Part shown: positions 1 through 6,375 of the stretch, piece by piece
Layout of the letters: every line of letters starts with the position of its first letter
Position numbering within the stretch: the first letter of the stretch is position 1
Origin: an uncultured Clostridia bacterium
GTDB lineage: Bacteria; Bacillota; Clostridia; Christensenellales; Aristaeellaceae
Length of the DNA stretch: 12,616 nt
Reading direction: 5' to 3'
Assembly: GCA_947600345.1 (NCBI GenBank)
Contig: CANQGC010000061.1
Span: 1-12,616 of the forward strand
Made by a program: the position numbers and the translations under genes
Notes under the pieces: generated by a model
Told to the model about the DNA's origin: nothing
Database searches by the model: none
What the model saw: the letters and a program-made list of their open reading frames with translations, nothing else

Positions 1-72
1 ACTTCTCGACTCGCGATTGCGCACCGTTTCATAACCCCTTCGGTGCCTTTCGCAGAAAGGCGGTTTATAAGC

Positions 73-825
73 ATGGAGACCGTCCGGGCGGGATCGTTTG
101 AGATTCCCGTGCTCTACGAGGACAACCACCTGCTGGTAGTGATAAAGCCCGCCAACCTGCCCGTCCAGGCCGACCGCTCGGGGGACGCCGACCTGCTGAA
201 CATACTGAAGGGCTACATCGGGGAAAAGTACGCCAAGCCTGGGGCGGTGTACCTGGGGCTGGTGCACCGGCTCGACCGGCCTGTGGGCGGCGTGATGGTG
301 TTTGCCCGGACGTCCAAGGCGGCATCGCGGCTGAGCGAGGCGTTCCGGACGCACGCCCAGGACCGGCGCTACCTCGCCGTGGTCGAGGGCGAGTTTGACG
401 AACCCTTGGCCCTGACCGACTGGCTGCGCAAGGACGGCCGCACGGGCATGGTGTCCGTCGCCGATCCCGGCGCGCCCGGCGCGAAGGAGGCGCGGCTGAT
501 CTCCCGGCCGCTCGCCCATCGGGGCGGCCTGACGCTGGCGGACGTGCAGCTCTTCACCGGCCGCGCCCACCAGATTCGCGTGCAGCACGCGAACGCCGGG
601 CATCCGCTCTGGGGCGACATGCGCTACGGCCACGGCGCGCCCGGGCGGCAGATCGCGCTGTGGGCCTACCGGCTGGTGCTGGAGCATCCCACCCGGCACG
701 AGGCGCTCCGCTTCGCCTCTCGGCCGCCGCGCGAGGGCGCGTGGGCGCTGTTCGACGCGGAGACCGGCGCGGCTGCGGACGCGGGTGCGTGGACGGACGT
801 CCCGGCCCCGCGGCCCCCGCGCTGA
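73..825 (+). CDS. RluA-family RNA pseudouridine synthase
   Basis: Predicted 250-aa enzyme that isomerises uridine to pseudouridine in rRNA or tRNA in the cytoplasm. The family's catalytic motif HRLDRPVGG is at residues 65-73, with the nucleophilic Asp at 68. A second conserved block, GRAHQIRVQ, is at 163-171. The N-terminal segment around VLYEDNHLLVVIKPANLPV is also typical of RluA/RluD-like enzymes. There is no N-terminal S4 domain, so this is a short, single-domain member. I place the start at the ATG at 73, 12 nt after AGAAAGG; an in-frame GTG at 43 would add ten residues and has no clear ribosome binding site. The C-terminal 30 residues are rich in Ala and Pro and probably disordered. The family is clear; the target uridine cannot be read from the sequence. 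The next gene follows after 45 bp and is probably cotranscribed. Confidence 0.93.
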   Translation: METVRAGSFEIPVLYEDNHLLVVIKPANLPVQADRSGDADLLNILKGYIGEKYAKPGAVYLGLVHRLDRPVGGVMVFARTSKAASRLSEAFRTHAQDRRYLAVVEGEFDEPLALTDWLRKDGRTGMVSVADPGAPGAKEARLISRPLAHRGGLTLADVQLFTGRAHQIRVQHANAGHPLWGDMRYGHGAPGRQIALWAYRLVLEHPTRHEALRFASRPPREGAWALFDAETGAAADAGAWTDVPAPRPPR

Positions 826-870
826 GCGTCGCATGCAATCCCTCACCCTTTGCTTGCTGGAGGTGAACCC

Positions 871-1230
871 ATGAGCGGACGAACGCGGCCATCCCGCCCC
901 GTGCTGACCCTTCTGACCTGCGCGCTGGCGGTGCCGACGGTGCCGGGCCTGATCTACGGCGCGCCGGAGCTGACGGGCCCCGCCGCGCGGCCCTACTTCC
1001 TGGTGGGTGCGATTCTGGGCGCGTTCCACCTGTTGCTGCGGCCGCTATTGCGGCTGTTCTCCGCGCCGCTGGGCTGTCTGACCCTGGGGCTATCCGGCGC
1101 GGCCATCGACCTGGGTCTGATCTACCTGAGCGCGCGGCTGGTGCCGGGCTTCCCTACGCCGGAGCTGCTCTGCGCGGTGCTGACGGTGGTGGTGATCAAT
1201 TCCGTGATTGCGATTGTGCGGGCGGTTTGA
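871..1230 (+). CDS. Small membrane protein, Phage_holin_4_2 (YvlD-like) family
   Basis: 119-aa hydrophobic protein with about four predicted transmembrane helices (approx. residues 11-30, 40-58, 65-90 and 97-118). The middle part, with LLLRPLLRLFSAPLGCLTLG followed by a helix and ARLVPGF, matches the pattern of the family annotated as 'phage holin family 4 superfamily IV' (PF04020). Despite that name, these are mostly chromosomal membrane proteins of unknown role, and nothing phage-like is nearby. The ATG at 871 is preceded by GGAGGTGA at 859-866 and is preferred over an in-frame TTG at 850. It is likely cotranscribed with the pseudouridine synthase upstream, and a symmetric hairpin ends the unit 28 bp downstream. 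The family assignment rests on pattern recognition; function is unknown. Confidence 0.8.
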   Translation: MSGRTRPSRPVLTLLTCALAVPTVPGLIYGAPELTGPAARPYFLVGAILGAFHLLLRPLLRLFSAPLGCLTLGLSGAAIDLGLIYLSARLVPGFPTPELLCAVLTVVVINSVIAIVRAV

Positions 1231-1255
1231 GGCTTTGTTATGGCTTTATTATAGT
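1227..1255 (+). promoter_or_regulatory. Possible sigma-A promoter overlapping a stop codon
   Basis: TTGAGG (1227-1232), a 17-nt spacer and TATAGT (1250-1255) resemble a sigma-A promoter. The -35 box overlaps the TGA stop of the membrane protein gene. Transcription would start near 1262, inside the left arm of the hairpin at 1259-1302, and run into the hairpin string at 1367-1583. No coding gene follows on this strand, so the site may be fortuitous or may drive a non-coding RNA. Confidence 0.3.
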
Positions 1256-1258
1256 ATG

Positions 1259-1302
1259 AAAAGGGCATCTCCCTGTGCTTGTTTGCGGGGGGATGCCCTT
1301 TT
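1259..1302. terminator. Symmetric hairpin terminator after the membrane protein gene
   Basis: The arms 1259-1273 and 1288-1302 can form 15 pairs (14 Watson-Crick and one G-U), with a 14-nt loop. The outer stem reads AAAAGGGCATC against GATGCCCTTTT, so it carries an A-run and a T-run at its two feet and could end transcription from either side. The T-run lies within the stem rather than beyond it, which makes it a less standard intrinsic terminator. Confidence 0.65.
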
Positions 1303-1405
1303 GATAGAGGGGCCTGTCTGGGGGTCGGAAGGGGTTACGAGAGTTAGTGGCGGCTACTTTTAAATCGGGGAAGCTTTGCTTCCCCTCATAAAAGGCGCGC
1401 CGCCG

Positions 1406-1477
1406 GCGGCCCGCGGTATGGTTGCGGCGGGGCGTTGGTTCACATGGCCGAATCATTGATTGGATACCGCGGGCCGC
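1406..1477. repeat. 14-bp perfect inverted repeat with 44-nt interior
   Basis: GCGGCCCGCGGTAT (1406-1419) is perfectly complementary to 1464-1477. The 44-nt interior (1420-1463) has no obvious further stem. It is the only hairpin in the string without a 3-nt loop, and it may mark a subunit or insertion within the repeat element. Confidence 0.75.
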
Positions 1478-1519
1478 TGGGGTTACGCTGGGCTCTGCCC
1501 AGACCCGTTCCGGGCGCTG

Positions 1520-1592
1520 CCCGGACCTGCTTAAGGGACTCTGTCCCTTAAGAATTCCTGCCAAGGAACCTGAGGTTCCTTGGATTCTCCCT
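1520..1592 (-). repeat. Dispersed double-hairpin repeat, copy 1
   Basis: This 73-bp segment aligns without gaps to the reverse complement of 12544-12616; I count 66 identical positions. It contains two perfect 10-bp stems with 3-nt loops (1530-1552 and 1561-1583). Given as minus strand because in that orientation it follows the ABC permease gene (stop at 1628), just as copy 2 follows the 42-aa gene. Four of the seven differences fall in the 8-nt linker, one in a loop, and the other two are a compensatory pair in a stem (A1538 with T1544, against G and C in copy 2). Confidence 0.9.
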
Positions 1593-1627
1593 TTTGCTGC
1601 CGCGCTTTGGGCGGGGGTTTTACTTCT

Positions 1628-2581
1628 TTACTTGCGGTTCTTGATGATGTCGAAGATCACCGCGATGACCAGCACGATGCCGCCGATGACGTCCTGCCAG
1701 TAGGACTGGATGTTCATCATCACCATGCCGTTGTTCAGCGTACCGATCAGCAGCGCGCCGATGATCGAGCCTACGATCGTGCCCTTGCCGCCCGACATGC
1801 TCGTGCCGCCCAGCACCACCGCCGTGATCACGTCGAATTCCATGCCCGTCGCGTTCTGCGGCATCGCCGCGCCCAGCTGCGAGCAGTAGACCACCGTCGT
1901 CACGCCGCAGAGCAGGCCGTTGAGTATGAACAGCAGCGACAGGTTCTTGCTCACGTCGATGCCCGACAGAAACGCCACGTTCGAGCTGCCGCCGATGACG
2001 TAGATGCGCCTGCCGAATACCGTGCTCCTGGCGATCCATGTGAACAGCACCACCAGTGCCAGCATGATGATGACCGCGTTCGGGATCGGGCCCAGGTAGC
2101 CGCGGCCGATGAACTTGATGGCCTCGTTCGTGATCGTGATCGACTTGCCGTTGGTGATGATGTAGGCCACGCCGCGGAAGATCTGCATGCCCGCCAGCGT
2201 GGTGATGAAGGCGTTCACGTGCACCCGGGTGATCATGATGGCGTTGTAGAGGCCGGTCAGCATGCAGGCCAGCAGGCAAATCAGGATCGCCACCGCCGTG
2301 GGCAGGCCGTTGTTCAGGCATGTGCCCATCACGATGCCGCCCAGCGCGATGACCGAGCCCACCGACAAATCGATGTTGCCCGACACCAGGATCAGCGTCA
2401 TCGTGCAGGAGAGGATTCCCACGTTCGCCGCGTAGAGCAGTATGTTCATGAAGTTGCGCAGCGCGAAGAAGTGGTTCGTGGTGATCCCGAAGAACGCGAT
2501 GATGATCGCGAACGCCAATATCAGGGGCAGGTAGTCGAAGGACTTGATGCGCCCCCAAGCCGATTTCCGATTCTCACTCAT
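1628..2581 (-). CDS. Sugar ABC transporter permease, RbsC-like (BPD_transp_2)
   Basis: 317-aa integral membrane protein, close to the usual length of RbsC-type permeases, with about eight to ten hydrophobic helices. The family pattern is visible at SGNIDLSVGSVIALGG (about residues 67-82) and near the C-terminus at VLGGTSMSGGKGTIVGS followed by NNGMVMMN. It should form the membrane channel of a CUT2-type importer for a monosaccharide or similar small polar compound. The ATG at 2581 follows TAGGAGGA with good spacing. It overlaps the last 8 bp of the ATPase gene, so the two are translationally coupled. It is the last gene of the operon, and the hairpin repeat begins about 36 bp beyond its stop. 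The substrate cannot be told from this subunit. Confidence 0.93.
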   Translation of the reverse strand: MSENRKSAWGRIKSFDYLPLILAFAIIIAFFGITTNHFFALRNFMNILLYAANVGILSCTMTLILVSGNIDLSVGSVIALGGIVMGTCLNNGLPTAVAILICLLACMLTGLYNAIMITRVHVNAFITTLAGMQIFRGVAYIITNGKSITITNEAIKFIGRGYLGPIPNAVIIMLALVVLFTWIARSTVFGRRIYVIGGSSNVAFLSGIDVSKNLSLLFILNGLLCGVTTVVYCSQLGAAMPQNATGMEFDVITAVVLGGTSMSGGKGTIVGSIIGALLIGTLNNGMVMMNIQSYWQDVIGGIVLVIAVIFDIIKNRK

Positions 2582-4070
2582 TGCCCGTTCCTCCTATCGC
2601 GGCGCTCATAATTCGATTCTCCGTGAGCTCGTCCCGCTGCAGTACGCACTGAAGCGCGCCCTCGTGCATCACCAGCGCCCGGTCCGCCATGCCGATGAGC
2701 TCCGGCATCTCCGAGGTGATCATGATGACCGATACGCCGTCCCGGCACATGTCCTTGAGGATCTTATAGATCTCCACCTTGGCGCCCACGTCGATGCCCC
2801 GCGTGGGCTCGTTGAGTATGATGACCTTGGGCTGGATCTCCAGCCACTTGCCCAGGATCACCTTCTGCTGGTTGCCGCCGGAGAGCGTCTCCACGATGGT
2901 CTGGTGGGAGTTGGTCTTGATGGCCAGCTTCTCGATCCACTTATTCGCGACCTGGCGCTCGCGCCTGGCGTCGATGCGCTTCGGGCTGCCTGGCTTCTCG
3001 TAGCTGGGGATCATCATGTTGACGGCCACCGTCTGGATCTGCACGATGCCCTCGTCCTTGCGCTCGCCGGGCAGGAAGGCCACGCCGCGCTCGATGCAGG
3101 CCTTGGGGCTGGTGAGCCGCAGCTCCCTTCCCTCCAGCTCCACGTGGCCCGCGGTCTTGGGGAAGCAGCCGAACAGCGTCTTGCCCAGCTCCAGGTGCCC
3201 GGAGCCCATCAGGCCGTAGACGCCGAGGATCTCGCCCCTGCGAAGCTCGAAGCGCACGTCGCGGATGCTGGCGTTCGTCAGGCCCTCGGCCCGGAGGATC
3301 ACCTCGCCGCCGACCTCGCCCTTGGGGGGATACATGTTTTTGATCTCCCGGCCCACCATCAGGCTGATGAGCTCGTCCTCGGTGGCCTCGCCGATGGGCT
3401 TGCTGGCGACGGTCACGCCGTCGCGCAGCACCATCACGCTGTCGGCCACCGGGAAGATTTCATCCATCTTGTGGGTGATGAGGATCACGGCCATGCCCTG
3501 AGCCTTGAGGCGCTTGATGGTATCGAGCAGCTGGGCGATCTCCCTGGTGTTGAGCGCCGAGGTGGGTTCGTCCAGGATCAGCAGCTTCGCGTTTTCGTAG
3601 ACGGCCCGGGCGATCTCCAGCTGCTGCTTCTCGGCGATGTTGCAGTCGGAGATGAGCTTCTTTACGTCGATGTCCAGCCCGGCGTTTTGCAGTATCTCCC
3701 GGGCTTCGGCGTACATCTTCTTCCAGTTGAGCACGCGGTTCTTATCGCCGTACTGGTTGATGAACATGTTCTCCGCCACGGTCAGCAGCGGCACGTTCGT
3801 CAGCTCCTGGTAGACCACGGACACGCCCGCGCGCTTCGCCTGCATGGGGTCGGTGAAGTGGCGCTCCTGGCCGTCGAAGATCATCGTGCCCGAATCCTGG
3901 GGCTGCACGCCGGCGATGATCTTGATCAGCGTGGACTTGCCCGCGCCGTTCTCCCCCAGCAGCGCCAGCACCTCCCCCTCGTGAACGGTCAGCGAGACGC
4001 CGCTGAGCGCCTTCACGCCGGGGAACTGCTTGGTGATGTTTTCCATTTCGAGGATGACTTTTGTCTCCAT
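2574..4070 (-). CDS. Sugar ABC transporter ATP-binding protein, RbsA/MglA-like
   Basis: 498-aa tandem ATPase that would power the neighbouring RbsC-like permease at the inner face of the membrane. Domain 1 has Walker A GENGAGKST (39-47), Walker B LLILDEPT (163-170) and the switch His200. Its signature region (NIAEKQQLEIARA) lacks LSGG, as is normal for domain 1 of this family. Domain 2 has a degenerate Walker A (GLMGSGHLELGKT, 286-298), a canonical LSGGNQQK (396-403) and a Walker B ending in NEPT, where Asn420 replaces the usual Asp; Ser453 stands where a switch His would be. One composite ATP site (domain 1 Walker plus domain 2 LSGG) therefore looks competent and the other degenerate. The ATG at 4070 follows AAGGGGAAG. 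It lies 72 bp after the binding-protein gene and overlaps the permease gene by 8 bp. Confidence 0.95.
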   Translation of the reverse strand: METKVILEMENITKQFPGVKALSGVSLTVHEGEVLALLGENGAGKSTLIKIIAGVQPQDSGTMIFDGQERHFTDPMQAKRAGVSVVYQELTNVPLLTVAENMFINQYGDKNRVLNWKKMYAEAREILQNAGLDIDVKKLISDCNIAEKQQLEIARAVYENAKLLILDEPTSALNTREIAQLLDTIKRLKAQGMAVILITHKMDEIFPVADSVMVLRDGVTVASKPIGEATEDELISLMVGREIKNMYPPKGEVGGEVILRAEGLTNASIRDVRFELRRGEILGVYGLMGSGHLELGKTLFGCFPKTAGHVELEGRELRLTSPKACIERGVAFLPGERKDEGIVQIQTVAVNMMIPSYEKPGSPKRIDARRERQVANKWIEKLAIKTNSHQTIVETLSGGNQQKVILGKWLEIQPKVIILNEPTRGIDVGAKVEIYKILKDMCRDGVSVIMITSEMPELIGMADRALVMHEGALQCVLQRDELTENRIMSAAIGGTGNE

Positions 4071-4088
4071 ACTTCCCCTTCTTCGAAA

Positions 4089-4119
4089 TATCCTGCGGAG
4101 GAGATTCCTCCGCAGGATA
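4089..4119. promoter_or_regulatory. Strong intercistronic hairpin between binding protein and ATPase genes
   Basis: TATCCTGCGGAGGA (4089-4102) pairs perfectly with 4106-4119 around a 3-nt loop (14 bp). A T-run follows on the plus strand (4122-4126), and on the minus strand a run of A precedes it. It sits 23 bp after the stop of the binding-protein gene and 18 bp before the ATPase start. In this position such hairpins typically act as a partial terminator or protect the upstream mRNA 3' end, so that more binding protein than ATPase is made. The minus-strand transcript would also hide a GGAGGA in the stem. Confidence 0.8.
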
Positions 4120-4142
4120 CGTTTTTACGCGGATGGCGCGGC

Positions 4143-5111
4143 TCAGCCGGCCAGGTAGTCGGCGAAGTAGGTCTCGGCGTTGTCGCGGGTGATGATCTCG
4201 TGATTGACGTAGAAGGCATCGCCGATGTCCTCGCCGTTGAGCACGCTGATCATGGCCGGGATCAGGTAGTCGCCGTACTGGGTGAAGAAGAAGGCGACGC
4301 CGCCGACCCAGCACTCATTCTCGGGGGCCTCGGGGTTGGCCTTCAGGTAGTCCAGATAGCCGTACTCGTTCTCGGACACCATGATGCACTCGGACTCGCG
4401 GCCCGCGGTCTCGATGGCGGCCAGCGTGGAGGTGGCGGCGATGTCATGATAGCAGCCGATGGCGATCTTGTGCTCGTCCGGATGGGCGGTCAGGAAGTCA
4501 GAAACGGCCTTCTGGGCGGTGGCGGCATCCACGCCGGCGTCGACCATGAACACCTTGTCCTCGGAGAAGTCCGGGAAGGTCTCGCGCAGGCCGTCGGGCA
4601 TGCAGGTCACGCGCTTCATCGGGGATTCGCCGGAGGTGGAGTCGTAGACCAGCAGCAGGATGTCCGGCTCCTCGCCCCAGCGCTCCTGGGCGACCTCGCC
4701 CAGGCGGCGGCCGCCGACCTGACCGGCGACCTCGTTGTTCGCGCCGAAGAAGGTGCAGCCGTCGATGGCGATATCCACGGCGATCATCGGGATGCCCGCG
4801 TCGTCCATGATGCCCTTGATGGTCGGGCCGACGGACTCGTCGATGTTGAACTCGATCATGCCGTCGATCTCCTGCTGGACCATGTTGTCGGCGTTCTGCA
4901 CGGCGGTGGCGCCGTCCATGTTGTTGTTCATGTAGACGAGCTCGACGCCGTTCTCCTCGGCGGCGCGCTGCAGGCTCTCCTTGACGGTGACCTGGAGCTC
5001 CACGGCCTCGCCGATGTTGGCAAAGCCGATCTTGTACGGGGTTTCCTCCGCCACTGCCACAACGGACAGCAGCATCATGGCGCATAGTACGATGGCAAGC
5101 AGTTTCTTCAT
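4143..5111 (-). CDS. Sugar-binding protein of the ABC importer, RbsB-like (Peripla_BP_4)
   Basis: 322-aa exported protein that would capture a sugar outside the membrane and deliver it to the adjacent RbsA/RbsC-type transporter. Residues 1-21 (MKKLLAIVLCAMMLLSVVAVA) form a signal peptide with an AVA|E signal-peptidase-I site; I see no lipobox. The mature start PYKIGFANIGEAVELQ, the NNEVAGQVGGRRLGE segment and the C-terminal ITRDNAETYF are typical of type I periplasmic-binding-protein sugar receptors. The ATG at 5111 follows GGGAGGA. The same frame stays open upstream to 5855, but that extension lies over the hydrolase gene in another frame and has no signal peptide, so I reject it. It is the second gene of the operon, 62 bp after the hydrolase. 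The ligand is undetermined. Confidence 0.92.
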   Translation of the reverse strand: MKKLLAIVLCAMMLLSVVAVAEETPYKIGFANIGEAVELQVTVKESLQRAAEENGVELVYMNNNMDGATAVQNADNMVQQEIDGMIEFNIDESVGPTIKGIMDDAGIPMIAVDIAIDGCTFFGANNEVAGQVGGRRLGEVAQERWGEEPDILLLVYDSTSGESPMKRVTCMPDGLRETFPDFSEDKVFMVDAGVDAATAQKAVSDFLTAHPDEHKIAIGCYHDIAATSTLAAIETAGRESECIMVSENEYGYLDYLKANPEAPENECWVGGVAFFFTQYGDYLIPAMISVLNGEDIGDAFYVNHEIITRDNAETYFADYLAG

Positions 5112-5173
5112 GATGAATTTCCTCCCTCTTTTTTTTATTTGATCCTCGATCGGGGCGCCGGGTGTCTCCGGTA

Positions 5174-6079
5174 CTACAGTATCGAGGCCAAACCACGGAT
5201 GATGAATTCCTCGGCGGCGGCGTTGAGCGCCTCCTGCTCGGGGGTTCTGCGGGGATCGCCCGGGTCGAAGTCGTCGCGGTTGACTTCGATGAAGCCGTGC
5301 AGCGCGTCCTCGAAGTTGGCGTAGTCCAGCCGGACGCCGGCGGCGGCGAGCTTCGCGGCGAACCGCCTGCCCTCCGGGCCCAGCGAATCCTTGCCGCAGG
5401 TGATCTCCACCACGCCCGGGAACTTCGCCAGCAGCGCCTCGTCCGCGCGAAGGGCCGAGCACTCCGGCTTGTCCCCCTGGCCGTTGAAGTAGTAGGTGAT
5501 CGCGCGCATCATCAGCTCGTCGGCGGCGGGATAGGGGCTGTCCGCGTCGTTGTCGCTCGGATCGGCGCTGACCATCGGGTAGCCCAGCACGCAGCAGGTG
5601 TAGCGCCTCTGTCCCGCCTCCAGCCAGCGCACCACGCTGTTGAGCGCGATGGTCGCCCCGGCGCTGAAGCCGCCGATGCCGCAGTGGGCGACATCCACGT
5701 TCAGCTCCCGCGCGTTCGCCTTCAGCCAGTCGTAGATCGCGTCGATCTCCAGGCACTGGTAGGGATAGAGGAAGTCCGGCGACAGCCGGTAGTTCACGTT
5801 CACGGCCAGTATGCCCAGCCGGTCCGCCAGCTTCTGGCAGAACGTGCCCATCCACACCGCGTCGCCCTCGATGAAGCCGCCGCCGTGCAGATTGAAGAAT
5901 ACCTTCATCGGCCCTTCGGGCGCCGCCTTCGGCCGGTGCACATAGAAGCGAACCGGCAGCGCTCCCTCCCGGGGAATCTCGACCGCCTCCCCGGCGAAGT
6001 AGGTCCGCCGCTCGTAATCCGCGATCCGCTCCGCCTGCCTCTGGCGCACCTGCGCGAGGAGCTTCTCCATATCCGCCAT
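5174..6079 (-). CDS. Alpha/beta hydrolase, HSL family (probable esterase)
   Basis: 301-aa cytoplasmic hydrolase of the hormone-sensitive-lipase group (Abhydrolase_3). The oxyanion-hole motif HGGG is at 65-68 and the nucleophile elbow GFSAG at 137-141 (Ser139). The likely acid is Asp231 (in GKDSLGPEG) and the base His261 (in DALHGF). The family hydrolyses small carboxylic esters. As first gene of a sugar-import operon, it may remove acetyl or similar groups from imported sugars; that is inference. I chose the ATG at 6079, 10 nt after GGGAGG. An in-frame TTG at 6088 lies only 1 nt from that site, and an ATG at 6070 is also possible. There is no signal peptide. A TTGACA-N17-TAACAT promoter lies just upstream. 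Confidence 0.9.
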   Translation of the reverse strand: MADMEKLLAQVRQRQAERIADYERRTYFAGEAVEIPREGALPVRFYVHRPKAAPEGPMKVFFNLHGGGFIEGDAVWMGTFCQKLADRLGILAVNVNYRLSPDFLYPYQCLEIDAIYDWLKANARELNVDVAHCGIGGFSAGATIALNSVVRWLEAGQRRYTCCVLGYPMVSADPSDNDADSPYPAADELMMRAITYYFNGQGDKPECSALRADEALLAKFPGVVEITCGKDSLGPEGRRFAAKLAAAGVRLDYANFEDALHGFIEVNRDDFDPGDPRRTPEQEALNAAAEEFIIRGLASIL

Positions 6080-6115
6080 TCGGAACAAACCTCCCGTCGT
6101 CCTCTTTTCCCTCCT

Positions 6116-6144
6116 ATGTTAGCATACGCGGTTGCATTTGTCAA
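6116..6144 (-). promoter_or_regulatory. Sigma-A promoter of the hydrolase/ABC operon
   Basis: Read on the minus strand, TTGACA (6144-6139), a 17-nt spacer ending in TGC and TAACAT (6121-6116) form a strong sigma-A promoter with an extended -10. Transcription would start near 6109, giving a leader of about 30 nt before the ATG at 6079. I see no obvious operator or riboswitch. Confidence 0.75.
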
Positions 6145-6256
6145 GTATAGGTAAATAATAGGTAGGAATTGTTCGCATTTCGCCGGTAATCGGAACAAAC
6201 GGAGAACCCGCCGCCGCCGCGGAGCACAGGGCGCGGCGCGCCTCCACAGAACATTT

Positions 6257-6311
6257 TGCTATATAATCAGAACGTCCCGCTATGGCGTCCCCGCCGCGCG
6301 GAAGATATAAT
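6257..6311 (+). promoter_or_regulatory. Candidate -10 elements for the orphan binding-protein gene
   Basis: TATAAT occurs twice, at 6262-6267 (within TGCTATATAAT from 6257) and at 6306-6311. Neither has a good -35 box at 16-18 bp upstream; the sequence there is GC-rich. Good -10 elements without a -35 fit a promoter that needs an activator, and an AraC-type regulator is encoded just downstream. Which box is used is not decidable here. Confidence 0.45.
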
Positions 6312-6375
6312 AGAGGCATCGAGAATGGCGTGCGGACCAACCATACAGCCTGAAGAACGAAAGGAAGGAATCATC

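Larger units (their letters stand above)
1303..1627. other. Gene-free region made of consecutive hairpins
   Basis: I see no credible gene in these 325 bases; open frames here lack ribosome binding sites and resemble nothing. From 1367 to 1583 the stretch is almost entirely self-complementary. Hairpins lie at 1367-1385 (8 bp, loop TTT), 1406-1477 (14 bp, 44-nt interior), 1488-1502 (6 bp, loop TCT), 1509-1525 (7 bp, loop GCT), 1530-1552 (10 bp, loop TCT) and 1561-1583 (10 bp, loop TGA). All these stems are perfectly paired. The region separates the convergent plus-strand unit (ending at 1230) from the minus-strand ABC operon (ending at 1628). Part of it recurs near 12544-12616. Confidence 0.85.

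Noticed and set aside
871..1230. Prophage, suggested by the 'holin' family name
   Set aside because: No endolysin, structural, integrase or attachment-site sequence nearby; the family is mostly chromosomal and of unknown role.
1239..1564. Short open frames (about 90-110 aa) across the hairpin string
   Set aside because: They translate the inverted repeats, lack ribosome binding sites and overlap the repeat shared with the right end of the window.
1303..1627. CRISPR array or tRNA in the gene-free region
   Set aside because: There are no regularly spaced direct repeats and no cloverleaf with TTCGA-type T-arm; the structure is unequal hairpins.
1580..2611. 343-aa His/Arg/Asp-rich frame opposite the permease gene
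   Set aside because: Low-complexity composition is the antisense image of a hydrophobic membrane protein; no ribosome binding site.
2544..5087. 847-aa open frame on the plus strand across the ABC genes
   Set aside because: It is antisense to the ATPase and binding-protein genes, is dominated by His, Asp, Gly, Leu and Val as expected for a reverse-strand frame in GC-rich DNA, and has no recognisable domain.
4143..5855. 570-aa version of the RbsB-like binding protein
   Set aside because: The extra N-terminal 248 residues overlap the hydrolase in another frame and are low in complexity; the true start at 5111 has a signal peptide and a GGGAGGA site.
5162..6154. 330-aa plus-strand frame opposite the hydrolase
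   Set aside because: Antisense shadow of a gene with an intact catalytic triad; no recognisable motif.
6081..6200. Direct repeat CGGAACAAAC at 6081-6090 and 6191-6200 as an operator pair
   Set aside because: The first copy lies at the start codon and ribosome binding site of the hydrolase gene, the spacing is 110 bp, and a 10-mer repeat alone is weak evidence; no partner half-sites seen.
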